Shown: positions 44,282-52,544 of the stretch, one piece after another
How positions within the stretch are numbered: the stretch's first letter is position 1
Layout: every line of letters begins with the position of its first letter
NCBI RefSeq assembly: GCF_001509555.1
Contig: NZ_LMAS01000002.1
Span: 361,981 to 425,980 of the forward strand
Direction of reading: 5' to 3'
Length of the DNA: 64,000 nucleotides
Source of the DNA: Bacillus sp. FJAT-29937
Lineage (GTDB): Bacteria; Bacillota; Bacilli; Bacillales; Cytobacillaceae
Position numbers and translations under genes: made by a program
Notes under the pieces: generated by a model
Databases searched by the model: none
Told to the model about the DNA's origin: nothing
The model's input: the letters and a program-made list of their open reading frames with translations, nothing else

Positions 44282-44719
44282 ATGAGTATCGTAAAAGCAA
44301 CCTTAGCTGACCTTGAATCCGTAACAGAGCTTTTTGATTTATACAGGATATTTTATAAGCAGGAATCAAATATCGATGGAGCAAGGGAGTTCATTCAAGA
44401 GAGGCTAGCCAAAGAGGATTCCGTCATTTTTATTGCGTTTGACGAAGAAAGTCCTGTTGGTTTTGTTCAATTATATCCGTCCTTTTCATCGGTCAGTATG
44501 AAACGACTTTGGATTTTGAATGATCTATATGTAAAAGAAGGTGGACGCGGAAAAGGCTTTGGCGAAAAATTAATGAAGAAAGCTATCGAATTTGCCGAGG
44601 ACACAGAGGCTAAAGGAGTTCTGCTGGAAACTGCCGCTGATAATGTAAGTGCACAAAAGCTCTATGAAAAAGTAGGTTTTACAAAGGAAACGACTTATTT
44701 TTACTTTTATTCCGCATAA
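44282..44719 (+). CDS. GNAT family N-acetyltransferase
   Basis: This 145-residue protein has a GNAT fold. The acetyl-CoA binding loop is in VKEGGRGKGFGEKLMKKA (about 84-101; R/QxxGxG/A type), preceded by the strand LWILNDLYV and followed by GVLLETAADNVSAQKLYEKVGF, the usual end of the fold. It transfers an acetyl group to an amine of an unknown substrate in the cytoplasm. ATAAGGAG precedes the ATG. It is not linked to an obvious pathway by its neighbours. Confidence 0.9.
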   Translation: MSIVKATLADLESVTELFDLYRIFYKQESNIDGAREFIQERLAKEDSVIFIAFDEESPVGFVQLYPSFSSVSMKRLWILNDLYVKEGGRGKGFGEKLMKKAIEFAEDTEAKGVLLETAADNVSAQKLYEKVGFTKETTYFYFYSA

Positions 44720-44869
44720 ATTATTAGGGAGGGATCCAAATGAGTGCTAGCTTTCCATGTAAGTGATATTTATGGACTGTATTTCCGTTATTTGTCACAT
44801 TCACAAAGGGTTTTAATACTATCTAACATATGATACAATGTAAGTAATCAAATATTGAACTACTTGGAG

Positions 44870-44918
44870 GAGTCTGTCACCAAGGGATATCTATGTCCTT
44901 TGGTAGCAGGCTCTTTTT
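44870..44918 (+). promoter_or_regulatory. Attenuator-like hairpin in leader of CPA2 antiporter gene
   Basis: GAGTCTG (44870-44876) plus ACCAAGG (44879-44885) pair with CCTTTGGT (44897-44904) plus CAGGCTC (44907-44913), followed by five T. The TTG start of the antiporter is only 34 bases further. CTTGG (44863-44867) could instead pair with CCAAG (44880-44884), which would disrupt the hairpin. Confidence 0.55.
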
Positions 44919-44952
44919 GTATTTCAATAATAAAATAAGGGGGAGAAAGTTT

Positions 44953-46119
44953 TTGATTATTGTCTTGCAGTTAGCGATCATTTTATTTGCCGCAAAGCTT
45001 GCGGGAAGTATTAGTGTGAGGTTGGGGCAGCCTGCCGTGTTGGGAGAAATTATTGTTGGGATTTTACTAGGACCATCAGTCTTTGGATTAGTAACTGCGA
45101 CAGATACTTTAGCAGCATTTAGTCAGTTAGGGGTCATCTTGTTAATGTTTATTGCAGGTTTGGAGACAGACTTGAATGAGTTCAAGCGTTCTGGGAAAGC
45201 ATCAACCCTTGTAGGCTTTGGTGGAATTATTTTTCCGCTTTTCTTCGGATATGTAGCAGGGTTAATGATGGATCTTTCATCCTTCCAATCTCTGTTTTTA
45301 GGTTTAATGCTTTCAGCAACTAGTGTAAGCATCTCAGTTGTTGCTTTAAGGGAGATGAATCAATTAAAGACTCCAGAGGGTACTTCAATTTTAGGTGCGG
45401 CGGTCATTGATGATGTTGTTGTGATGATTGCGTTAGCGTTCTTAATGAGTTTTGCAGGTGGAGAAGTCAGCCTAACATCAGTTCTTTTAAAGAAAGTCCT
45501 CTTTTTTACAGGGGCTCTGCTCGTTGCATGGAAAGCTGTACCATTTATTTTAAGAACATTCTCTAAACTTAAAGTTTCAGAACCTATTATTGCAGCGGGT
45601 CTTTTTATTTGTTTTGTCTTTGCCTATACCGCTGAAATCACAGGTGTCGCAGCTATTATTGGTTCTTATATGGCGGGGCTAGCTATTAGTGTTACAGGGT
45701 TTAAGCATGAAATCTTTGAAAAAGTAGAAACAATTAGTACAGCCATATTTGTCCCTGTTTTCTTTGCATTTATTGGGATCTCTTCAGAGTTTTCAGGAGT
45801 CACTGATTATATATGGGTAATCATTTTATTAAGTATTCTAGCCATATTAACGAAATTTATTGGTGCTGGTTTAGGCGCAAAGATTGCAGGCTTTGGCTGG
45901 AGAAGTTCCATGGGAATTGGTTCCGCAATGATATCGAGGGGAGAGGTGGCACTTATAATTGCCGCTCTAGGAATTGAATCCAATTTAATCGACAAAGATT
46001 TGTTTGCTGTCATGATCGTTGTCATTCTTGTTACTACCATTGTCACGCCGCCGATGATGAAATGGTTTTTTAAAGATCCTGAGGCAGGAATGAGTGTTAA
46101 TATTAGAAAGAGTGTATAA
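44953..46119 (+). CDS. CPA2-family monovalent cation:proton antiporter
   Basis: This 388-residue membrane protein is a Kef/NapA-like (CPA2) antiporter with about 12 hydrophobic segments. It has the opening LGQPAVLGEIIVGILLGPSVFGLV, IAGLETDL, and the ion-site region GAAVIDDVVVMIAL with the paired Asp residues. There is no C-terminal TrkA-N/RCK domain, so it is the short form. The TTG at 44953 is chosen because GGGGGAG lies 7 bases upstream and the ORF before it runs through a terminator-like hairpin. Such proteins exchange Na+ or K+ for protons. Confidence 0.88.
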   Translation: MIIVLQLAIILFAAKLAGSISVRLGQPAVLGEIIVGILLGPSVFGLVTATDTLAAFSQLGVILLMFIAGLETDLNEFKRSGKASTLVGFGGIIFPLFFGYVAGLMMDLSSFQSLFLGLMLSATSVSISVVALREMNQLKTPEGTSILGAAVIDDVVVMIALAFLMSFAGGEVSLTSVLLKKVLFFTGALLVAWKAVPFILRTFSKLKVSEPIIAAGLFICFVFAYTAEITGVAAIIGSYMAGLAISVTGFKHEIFEKVETISTAIFVPVFFAFIGISSEFSGVTDYIWVIILLSILAILTKFIGAGLGAKIAGFGWRSSMGIGSAMISRGEVALIIAALGIESNLIDKDLFAVMIVVILVTTIVTPPMMKWFFKDPEAGMSVNIRKSV

Positions 46120-46121
46120 AG

Positions 46122-46160
46122 AAAAAAGGGACGGATGCCTTCGATAGCATCTGTCCCTTT
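46122..46160. terminator. Bidirectional terminator after CPA2 gene
   Basis: AAAGGGACGGATGC (46125-46138) pairs with GCATCTGTCCCTTT (46147-46160) with one G-U pair. It separates convergent genes. Confidence 0.92.
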
Positions 46161-46168
46161 GCTTGTTC

Positions 46169-47185
46169 CTAACCAAATATTAGAATGACAATAAAATAAG
46201 CGACCATCGTAATTAAACCAAGTGGAAAACCAAATCTTGCCCATTCCTTGCTCGTAATATTTAATTTTCCAGCAGAAATAATGTTCGGAATGTTTCCAGG
46301 GATAAGCATTCCACCACTAATCATCAATCCAAGTAAAATGGCTTTAATTGTTGGCTCGTCCATTGCAGGGCTAATTTCTGCCGCAGCAAGAGTTGCATTA
46401 TCCAAAATAGCTGAGATCATATTGATCCAGTACAGTACATAAGGGCTCATGCCTAGTAAATATTTTTCAATGAAAGGTTCGAATCCAGCACCTAGGAAAG
46501 TTAGTCCCATTACAAAAAGGTAGATTTTAACTGCACGAATAATAATTTCTTTATAGCTTTCCTTTTCAAGGGATGCTGTTAATCCTTCAGAGTCTTTTTG
46601 TGGCTTGATTAAGACTGCTGATAGAATTCCAAAAATGATAACAGCGATAATGACATCGGCGCCAATAAGCTTAAATAAATAGAAGAATTCCTCATTTAAT
46701 TTGCTGATGGCAATCGTAGAAAGTGGTTCTCCAATTGGAGTTAGTGCAGCTCCAAGACCAATGGAGAAACAGGCTAGTACAACAAGACGCACTTCTGATT
46801 TACGGTCAAGTCGAATTACACTTACGATTACAACAAGAACGATCGCTGCGATAATTGCAGTGATGACACTAGAAATTAATCCAAGAACGATCGTAACTAA
46901 TGCTAAAAATAAGCGAAACGGCATCATATTACTTAATCCAAGAATCCCTTTTTCGATTGGGTTCTGGCACCATCTAAATATTAAACCAGCTACAAGTACA
47001 GCAAGAGTAATATGGATTGGATCTTCAAGAGCCTTTATTAATAATTCTCCATTCAGCACCTGGCTGATCGCTGCAGCTGCAATACCCATAATAAATAAGA
47101 AGGCTTCTAGATTATGTTCTACCTTTTTTACTGTGAATGGTAGAAATAATACTAATATTAAAACAATTGTAAGTCCTAAAATCAT
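46169..47185 (-). CDS. DUF1646 family putative cation transporter
   Basis: This protein of about 338 residues has about 10 hydrophobic segments and matches DUF1646: LPFTVKKVEHNLEAFLFIMG near the N-terminus, GAALTPIGEPLSTIAISKL in the middle, NMISAILDNATLAAAEISPA, and GGMLIPGNIPNIISAGKL. The TPIGEP and PGNIPN repeats resemble the re-entrant motifs of ion transporters such as NhaD. The ATG at 47185 is preferred; the upstream extension to 47281 is hydrophilic and unlike the family. The nearest ribosome site, AAAAGGA, is 12 bases away. Substrate unknown. Confidence 0.75.
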   Translation of the reverse strand: MILGLTIVLILVLFLPFTVKKVEHNLEAFLFIMGIAAAAISQVLNGELLIKALEDPIHITLAVLVAGLIFRWCQNPIEKGILGLSNMMPFRLFLALVTIVLGLISSVITAIIAAIVLVVIVSVIRLDRKSEVRLVVLACFSIGLGAALTPIGEPLSTIAISKLNEEFFYLFKLIGADVIIAVIIFGILSAVLIKPQKDSEGLTASLEKESYKEIIIRAVKIYLFVMGLTFLGAGFEPFIEKYLLGMSPYVLYWINMISAILDNATLAAAEISPAMDEPTIKAILLGLMISGGMLIPGNIPNIISAGKLNITSKEWARFGFPLGLITMVAYFIVILIFG

Positions 47186-47491
47186 TGTGTATGTCAGTCC
47201 TTTTCTAATAATTTTCCGCCAAAACGGACTAACGGCCCAGATGTGAATAAAACAGAAAATTTCACCAATGGCAGTTACCATTGCATTATATCATAAATTT
47301 CAAATTTTTCTGCATGGTTTTTCAATATTCTATTATTTTTGTGAAATAGGAAAAACAACACTACTAGGATAGACTTTGCTATATCAAACAACTATTGTCT
47401 AAACGGTTAGGTTCCGCAATAATAAAGAAGTATGAAAAAGGAGATTCCTCCTAATATTGATATTTTCTAAGGATAAGCGAATGGAGAAAAA
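47186..47491. other. Divergent intergenic region, about 300 bases
   Basis: This gap between the DUF1646 gene and the DUF5366-like gene should hold two divergent promoters. I see no strong -35/-10 pair, no riboswitch core and no repeat. A small GGAG-ATT-CTCC hairpin lies near 47441. Nothing else can be supported. Confidence 0.4.
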
Positions 47492-48049
47492 ATGAAAAAT
47501 ACATATTTTATGAGCTATTTTCCGCTGCTTTCTATCATATTGTTCAGTCTGACTCTCTCAATAAAGGTTGAAAAAGTTCTCATTGAATTTCTTAAGAATG
47601 CTGGGATTTACACAGGTATGCTAGAGTTTTTTTCAGATGGCGGGATTAAGCTTTCACTGCTCATTCTTTTGATGCTTTTATTTTTTATGGTATTTGCTGC
47701 ATTAAAGCTGATTGCAAATACGATAAACGAGTTATCTCTTTTGTTCTTTTCTAAAGACTCGGAAGGAGATAGCATAAAGCAAATTCGGAGCGGGGCTTTT
47801 ATATACTTTATTGGGAGCTTTTTGTCTTTAATAAGTATGAACAGCTTTACGGGGATTGGCATTATTTTTGCAGTGACTACAGCTGTTTACTTCTTATATT
47901 TTGTGCATAAGGTCAGTTCCTCTTTATCGTATCTTGGTCTTGTTGGGCTCATCTTTTTTCAGGTGCTATTCTGGTCTAGTTTTATTTCTGGTGTTATTTA
48001 TCTAGCTGTTAAGGTGTATAACAGTCTTATCGCAAGCTTACCAATCTAA
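47492..48049 (+). CDS. Multi-pass membrane protein (DUF5366/YufK-like)
   Basis: This 185-residue protein has about five hydrophobic segments (about 8-25, 48-75, 108-125, 127-140, 150-178) with a polar loop (FFSKDSEGDSIKQIRS) in the middle. The opening MKNTYFMSYFPLLSIILFS resembles B. subtilis YufK. No function is known for this group. ATGGAGAAAA precedes the ATG. It is followed by a GC-rich terminator shared with pbpD. The family call rests on general resemblance and is uncertain. Confidence 0.6.
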   Translation: MKNTYFMSYFPLLSIILFSLTLSIKVEKVLIEFLKNAGIYTGMLEFFSDGGIKLSLLILLMLLFFMVFAALKLIANTINELSLLFFSKDSEGDSIKQIRSGAFIYFIGSFLSLISMNSFTGIGIIFAVTTAVYFLYFVHKVSSSLSYLGLVGLIFFQVLFWSSFISGVIYLAVKVYNSLIASLPI

Positions 48050-48090
48050 AAAAGGGGCCCATAATTAATCAAGTAGGGGCCCCTTTAATA
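48048..48090. terminator. Bidirectional terminator between DUF5366-like gene and pbpD
   Basis: AAAGGGGCCC (48051-48060) pairs with GGGCCCCTTT (48077-48086). The pbpD stop codon region overlaps the right arm. Confidence 0.88.
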
Positions 48091-49947
48091 TCCCGACATA
48101 ATTTCCTTCCAGATGAGCTGCTGAGGGGCAGCTGATTCCACGTACGCAATATTTTCAGGTGTATCCTTACCAATCCATATCCCTGCAGTATATTGATCGG
48201 TTAAACCGATAAACCAGTAATCTTTATAATCATTCGTCGTACCCGTTTTTCCGCCTGAATATCCGGCAGATAAGTAGGCTTTACGTGCTGTACCGGAATG
48301 AACCGTTTTTTTCATTAACTGTCGCACTTTGTCGGTCGTACTCTTACTCCATACTTGAACCTTGGGATCATTCCAACTATATAGAAGCTCGCCATTCGTA
48401 TTTGTTACCTTTTTAATGGCTCTAGCGGGCTGGTACAGCCCATTAGTCGCAAATACTGTATAGGCGGATGTAAGCTCAAGCGGAGTCATCCCATGTGAAA
48501 ATCCCCCAATTGCTGCAGCTAGAGTATAATCCGATTTCGAAACCTTTAGGAAGTGAAAGTTTGCTAGATCTTCAAAACCATTTTTAATTCCAATAGAATC
48601 TAAGATTCTAACGGCAGGTGTATTATAAGAATGGATAAATGCTTGTTCTAACGTAACGAAACCGTATTGGCCGCCGCCATAGTTTTGCGGGCAATAACCG
48701 TTTTTGCAAAAGGAATTTGCGTTGATTTTTTTCCGTAAAGATGCATCGCTTCTTTCAAAATAAGGTGCATAGACGAGCAGTGGCTTGATTGCAGAGCCCG
48801 GTTGACGGTAGGCTTGAAATCCCCTGTTAAAATCATGTTTTTTGTATTGTTTGCCCCCTACAAGTGCAACAAGCTGATGGGCTTCATGATCTATGACTGC
48901 CGCAGCCCCCTGGATATCAGGGTAGGGCAAGTTTCGTGTGACCGCATTTTTTGCACGCTCTTGAATAGATGGATCGAGTGCCGTTTCAATAATAATGCCT
49001 GATGCCATAACTTCTTCTAGCCGATTATCGAGCTTGACTTCTAGTTCAGCACGCTCTTTCTCCGTTTTAGCTGATTGTATTTTTTCCGTAAAGCCATCCT
49101 GCTGCCCGATCAATTCCTTTAGCTCGGCTTCTGCATATGTAACATAGTCAGGAAATAAATCAGTTCGTTTTTTCATATTTAATTGTATAGGTTCGCTTTT
49201 GATTATTTCCGCTTCCTCTGATGGGATCACTCGGTGATTGCTAAGTTGGTCGATTAATCTTTTCTGTCTTTCCTTCGTCTGCTCAAAGTTTTTTACCGGA
49301 TTATAAAGAGAAGGATTATTAGGAATTGCGGCCAAAAATGCAAGCTCTGCTTTCGAAAGCTCCTTCGTCTGTTTTTGAAAATAAAGCTCGGAGGCAGCTT
49401 CAATACCATAGGCTCCATTTTGAAAATAGATGGCATTCATATATAGCGTTAAAATTTCTTCCTTTGTATATTTACGTTCAATCTCATAAGAGTAAAGTAG
49501 CTCGCTTAGCTTACGGTTATAAGATTTATCATTGTTAAGAAAAAGGTTTCTCGCCAGTTGCTGCGTAATGGTACTGGCCCCTTGTTCAATCGTATTTGAC
49601 TTCATATTAATCGCCAAGGCACGTCCAATCGATGTTACATCAAAGCCAACATGATCGTAAAAATGCTGATCCTCAGAAACGATAAATAATTGGATCAGAA
49701 AGGGAGGAATGTCCGCAAATTCCAGGTTTATTCGGTTAAACGGCAGATGGATTTCCGAAATAGTCGTACCATTCTGTGCCTTTATATAGGAGGTTTGCGG
49801 CAAGGATATGTCCTTAATTTTGATTTTTTCTTCTAATATATTGTGAAAGCTTTTTACCTTAGCTATTTCAGAACCAGATGCAAAAATAAGAAAAAGGAAG
49901 CATGGAACTAAGGCAATTATGATCAAATATCCAGTTAACGTACGCAA
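48085..49947 (-). CDS. pbpD: Class A penicillin-binding protein 4
   Basis: This 620-residue bifunctional peptidoglycan synthase has one N-terminal membrane anchor (about 5-25). The GT51 transglycosylase domain has VSEDQHFYDHVGFD (catalytic Glu about 92) and QGASTITQQLARNLFL. The transpeptidase domain has the SxxK motif in RQPGSAIKPLL (about 385), SxN in HSYNTPAVR, and KTG in GGKTGTTNDY (about 565). Sequence and the neighbouring kapD/kapB match B. subtilis pbpD (PBP4). The TTG start follows GGAAGAGG closely. It acts on the outer face of the membrane in cell-wall synthesis. Confidence 0.92.
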   Translation of the reverse strand: MRTLTGYLIIIALVPCFLFLIFASGSEIAKVKSFHNILEEKIKIKDISLPQTSYIKAQNGTTISEIHLPFNRINLEFADIPPFLIQLFIVSEDQHFYDHVGFDVTSIGRALAINMKSNTIEQGASTITQQLARNLFLNNDKSYNRKLSELLYSYEIERKYTKEEILTLYMNAIYFQNGAYGIEAASELYFQKQTKELSKAELAFLAAIPNNPSLYNPVKNFEQTKERQKRLIDQLSNHRVIPSEEAEIIKSEPIQLNMKKRTDLFPDYVTYAEAELKELIGQQDGFTEKIQSAKTEKERAELEVKLDNRLEEVMASGIIIETALDPSIQERAKNAVTRNLPYPDIQGAAAVIDHEAHQLVALVGGKQYKKHDFNRGFQAYRQPGSAIKPLLVYAPYFERSDASLRKKINANSFCKNGYCPQNYGGGQYGFVTLEQAFIHSYNTPAVRILDSIGIKNGFEDLANFHFLKVSKSDYTLAAAIGGFSHGMTPLELTSAYTVFATNGLYQPARAIKKVTNTNGELLYSWNDPKVQVWSKSTTDKVRQLMKKTVHSGTARKAYLSAGYSGGKTGTTNDYKDYWFIGLTDQYTAGIWIGKDTPENIAYVESAAPQQLIWKEIMSGY

Positions 49948-50121
49948 TACCCCTCTTCCTTTCCGAAAGCTCTTAACTGATTTTCCAAACTCTATTCTAC
50001 AGCAGAATCAAACAAATAAAAATTCATTTAAAAATGAAATTACCCAGAAAAATTAAAAAATTCCATGGTATAATAGTGGAAATGACGTGCGTTTATTTTT
50101 TCAATGAAAGAAGGTGTTAAC

Positions 50122-50742
50122 ATGGGGGAAGAGTATCGTTATTTATTTATTGACTTTGAATTTACCATGCCTGAAAAGAATGGCCGATACAAAGGCTTTT
50201 ATCCAGAAATTATTGAAGCCGGAATTGTTTCAGTATCCAATGACCAAATTCTTGATCAATTTTCTTCCTTCGTTTCTCCAGTTCGCTTTCCAAAGTTATC
50301 TGAACGGTGTAAATCATTCCTTCATATCTCACAAGAGCAGGTGGACCAAGGGATTTCCTTTATGGAATTGGTCAAAAAGATGAAGGAAATGAGCGGAAAC
50401 CAACCATGTCCTATTATTACGTGGGGGAATATGGATATGAGGGTTCTGCGAAATAATTGTCAACAGGTCGGCATTCCTTTTCCTTTTAAAGGGAAGGAAG
50501 TGGACTTATCAATGGAATACAAACGTTTTTTTGGTGATCAAAATCAAACCGGATTATGGAAGGCCGTCCAGGAATATGGAAAGGAAGGCACGGGAAAACA
50601 TCATCGTGCTTTAGATGATGCCATGACTACTTATAATATTTTTAGATTAGTAGAAAAGGATAAGAAATACCTTGAAAAGCCTGAGCCAACCACAATTGGA
50701 GACAGGGTAGACTTTTCCAAGCTATTAAATAAATTCGCATAA
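50122..50742 (+). CDS. kapD: Sporulation inhibitor KapD, 3'-5' exonuclease family
   Basis: This 206-residue DEDD-type exonuclease-fold protein has Exo I in YLFIDFEFTMPE, Exo II in ITWGNMDMRVLRNN, and Exo III in KHHRALDDAMTTYNIF, with the catalytic acidic residues kept. KapD inhibits the KinA branch of the sporulation phosphorelay in B. subtilis. The ATG at 50122 is chosen because GAAGGTG is 6 bases before it. It is convergent with kapB and divergent from pbpD, the same neighbours as in B. subtilis. Its nucleic-acid substrate is not known. Confidence 0.9.
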   Translation: MGEEYRYLFIDFEFTMPEKNGRYKGFYPEIIEAGIVSVSNDQILDQFSSFVSPVRFPKLSERCKSFLHISQEQVDQGISFMELVKKMKEMSGNQPCPIITWGNMDMRVLRNNCQQVGIPFPFKGKEVDLSMEYKRFFGDQNQTGLWKAVQEYGKEGTGKHHRALDDAMTTYNIFRLVEKDKKYLEKPEPTTIGDRVDFSKLLNKFA

Positions 50743-50777
50743 AAAGCCAAATCGCATATGAAACGATTTGGCTTTTT
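50741..50777. terminator. Bidirectional terminator between kapD and kapB
   Basis: A perfect 14-bp stem AAAAAGCCAAATCG / CGATTTGGCTTTTT with a 9-base loop separates the genes. Confidence 0.94.
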
Positions 50778-50782
50778 GTTTT

Positions 50783-51163
50783 CTATTTAAAATAATCCTT
50801 TTCAAGAGTTTCGATATTCTTTAGGCTAAGTTCTGCCCAAGGGGAGGCATCTTCTTTAAGATCCTTTATCATTTTATCTAATGCCTCTCTTAACGAAGCT
50901 GTAAATTCAGGGATTTCACCGTCAAATGGTTTAACCATTTGTTTAGGGACATTTGTTTGTTCCCGGTATGCTAAAGCACGGCGTTCATGAAACATTTGAA
51001 CATGAGCATCTTTAGGATTATGTAAATCACCTTGCATAGGATGCTTAGCCACCGCTAGAACCCGTACAAGAAAATGCTGCGGCCGAATGTCTGTAATTTC
51101 TCCGATATATTTTCCTGTTTTATAAATGGCTGTTACCTTATCGCCAACATTTAAATCTGCCAT
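50783..51163 (-). CDS. kapB: Kinase-associated protein KapB
   Basis: This 126-residue protein matches KapB: an SH3-like beta-barrel start (NVGDKVTAIYKTGKYIGEI), HFLVRVLAVAKHPMQGDLHNP, FHERRALAYREQTNVP and a helical C-terminal part. In B. subtilis KapB is required for KinB signalling to Spo0F and was named a lipoprotein. Here no signal peptide or lipobox cysteine exists, so the protein is predicted to be cytosolic. AAGGGGAATTC lies before the ATG. kinB itself is not in the window. Confidence 0.88.
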   Translation of the reverse strand: MADLNVGDKVTAIYKTGKYIGEITDIRPQHFLVRVLAVAKHPMQGDLHNPKDAHVQMFHERRALAYREQTNVPKQMVKPFDGEIPEFTASLREALDKMIKDLKEDASPWAELSLKNIETLEKDYFK

Positions 51164-51291
51164 ACTGAATTCCCCTTCCTAAATGTACTGTAGTATTCTC
51201 ATTATGGCTTACCTGCTTGGAAAAACAAAGAAATATGAAGATACCAATCATCTAAGCTGGGGAATGATTACATATTTAAACGAGAATTATC

Positions 51292-51395
51292 GTCTATGGT
51301 GCCCGTCATGGACAAAAAGTGGTCGCTAGGGTCATCAGAAGGTGTCTATGGTGCCCTTCATGCGTTAAAAGCGGTCACCACGGGCATCAATCGGT
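51292..51395. repeat. Two tandem 52-bp repeats between kapB and the small membrane protein gene
   Basis: GTCTATGGTGCCC begins at 51292 and again at 51344, exactly 52 bp apart; downstream TCATG, AAAAG and GGTC elements keep register. GGTGCCC near the start can pair with GGGCATC near the end of the second copy. The rest of this 365-base gap (51164-51528) holds only a promoter at 51457. Confidence 0.85.
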
Positions 51396-51456
51396 TTCAT
51401 TGAGACTATTTAGATTGTGTTAAAAAATAAGAGGCATCCTTCCTCCGGCAAAAAGC

Positions 51457-51486
51457 TTGGAACACGGTGTAATTGTTTGTTATAAT
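51457..51486 (+). promoter_or_regulatory. Putative sigma-A promoter of small membrane protein gene
   Basis: TTGGAA (51457-51462) and TATAAT (51481-51486) are separated by 18 bases, with the gene start 43 bases downstream. Confidence 0.55.
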
Positions 51487-51528
51487 AACATATTGAACCA
51501 CTGCATTTTTGCAGAAAGGATTGTTGAT

Positions 51529-51741
51529 ATGTTGCAATGGTATGTTATGTCCTTGTTTCTATATTTCCCTCAAGATAAATCAGAATATTTTCCTGCTGCC
51601 ATCAGTTTTACGATATTTTTCATCTTATGCGTTATAACCTTCCGATTCATTTTACGGATTTCAAAACGTGAAGCAATCAAGGCAAAGGAACTTGAGGATC
51701 GAATCATGAATCACATAAATAGCACGGAAGAAAAAAACTAA
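51529..51741 (+). CDS. Small single-pass membrane protein, unknown function
   Basis: This protein of 70 residues has one clear membrane helix (FPAAISFTIFFILCVITFRFIL, about 20-41) and a charged C-terminal tail (SKREAIKAKELEDRIMNHI) that is probably cytosolic and helical. The ATG at 51529 is chosen because AGAAAGGA lies 9 bases before it; the longer frame from 51457 begins inside the promoter. No family is recognised. It lies between kapB and the sodC gene and appears to be a single-gene unit with its own promoter. Confidence 0.65.
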   Translation: MLQWYVMSLFLYFPQDKSEYFPAAISFTIFFILCVITFRFILRISKREAIKAKELEDRIMNHINSTEEKN

Positions 51742-51892
51742 CAGAAGCAGGAAATAGCCAAGTCTTTATTGATTTGGTTATTTTTTTTGCTGATAAAATA
51801 AGATTTAGGTATAACCTGCCAAATAATTGATTATGAAAAGGCCGATATGGTGATACTAATGGAAGAATTTGTTTGATAGGAGTTTTTTTAAC

Positions 51893-52417
51893 ATGAAAAA
51901 GGCTTGGTTATTACTTCCCTTTTTTATTTTATCAGGATGTGGGGAAGAAGAGATCAGAAATCTGGATGTTGAAATGTTTAATGCAGTAGGGGACTCCCTA
52001 GGAACGATTAAGATAGAGGAACAGACAAAAGGAGTCAAACTATTTTTAGATTTAGAAGGCTTACCTCCAGGTGAGCATGCCATGCATATTCATGATACTG
52101 GAAAATGTGAACCCCCAGATTTCAAGTCAGCGGGAAATCATTTTAACCCAGAAGATAAGGAGCACGGTCTGCTTCATCCTAAAGGATCTCATGCTGGTGA
52201 TCTTCCAAACCTCATTGTAGGAGAGGATGGAAAGGCAAAGGATGAAATTATGGCCCCACAGGTCTCACTTAAGGAAGGCAAACAATCATTATTAACGAAA
52301 GACGGGACCTCCATTGTGATTCATGATGGCAAGGATGATGGGATGACACAGCCGGCTGGTGATTCCGGTGATCGGATCGCATGCGGGCCTATTTCAAAGG
52401 ATAAGAAGAAGAAATAG
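51893..52417 (+). CDS. sodC: Cu/Zn superoxide dismutase-like lipoprotein
   Basis: This 174-residue protein has a lipoprotein signal ([16 protein letters not shown] with lipobox LSGC), so it is anchored outside the membrane. The Cu/Zn SOD domain keeps all expected metal ligands: His pair in AMHIHDTG, bridging His in AGNHFNP, His in EHGLLHP, His/Asp in SHAGDLPN, and the fourth copper His in [10 protein letters not shown], plus [12 protein letters not shown] at the end. B. subtilis YojM is known to lack two copper ligands, so this protein may be active where YojM is not. The ATG at 51893 follows AGGAG. The end is Lys-rich. Confidence 0.9.
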   Translation: MKKAWLLLPFFILSGCGEEEIRNLDVEMFNAVGDSLGTIKIEEQTKGVKLFLDLEGLPPGEHAMHIHDTGKCEPPDFKSAGNHFNPEDKEHGLLHPKGSHAGDLPNLIVGEDGKAKDEIMAPQVSLKEGKQSLLTKDGTSIVIHDGKDDGMTQPAGDSGDRIACGPISKDKKKK

Positions 52418-52425
52418 AAATAAAT

Positions 52426-52458
52426 AAGACCTTTCCGGATAATGGGAAAGGTCTTTCT
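52426..52458 (+). terminator. Terminator after sodC
   Basis: AAGACCTTTCC (52426-52436) pairs with GGAAAGGTCTT (52445-52455). A near-identical copy occurs at 57367-57399. Confidence 0.92.
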
Positions 52459-52482
52459 TCGTATTGAAGTTCCCTTTGACGT

Positions 52483-52511
52483 TTTACAATATGTTATATT
52501 CTCTTTATAGA
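52483..52511 (+). promoter_or_regulatory. Putative promoter of pucR-type gene
   Basis: TTTACA (52483-52488) and TATAGA (52506-52511) are separated by 17 bases, 33 bases upstream of the regulator ATG. Confidence 0.45.
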
Positions 52512-52544
52512 GCATGATAAACCTTTTTCCAGGGAGGGTAAAAT

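Noticed and set aside
44740..44766. Eight-codon open frame with a GGGAGGG ribosome site upstream of the antiporter
   Set aside because: It could be a leader peptide, but it lies about 100 bases before the attenuator-like hairpin and has no codon bias linked to regulation. It is more likely a remnant or chance.
46701..47246. 181-codon plus-strand open frame opposite the DUF1646 gene
   Set aside because: It is antisense to a clear membrane protein and is low-complexity Ile/Thr/Arg, as expected for a shadow.
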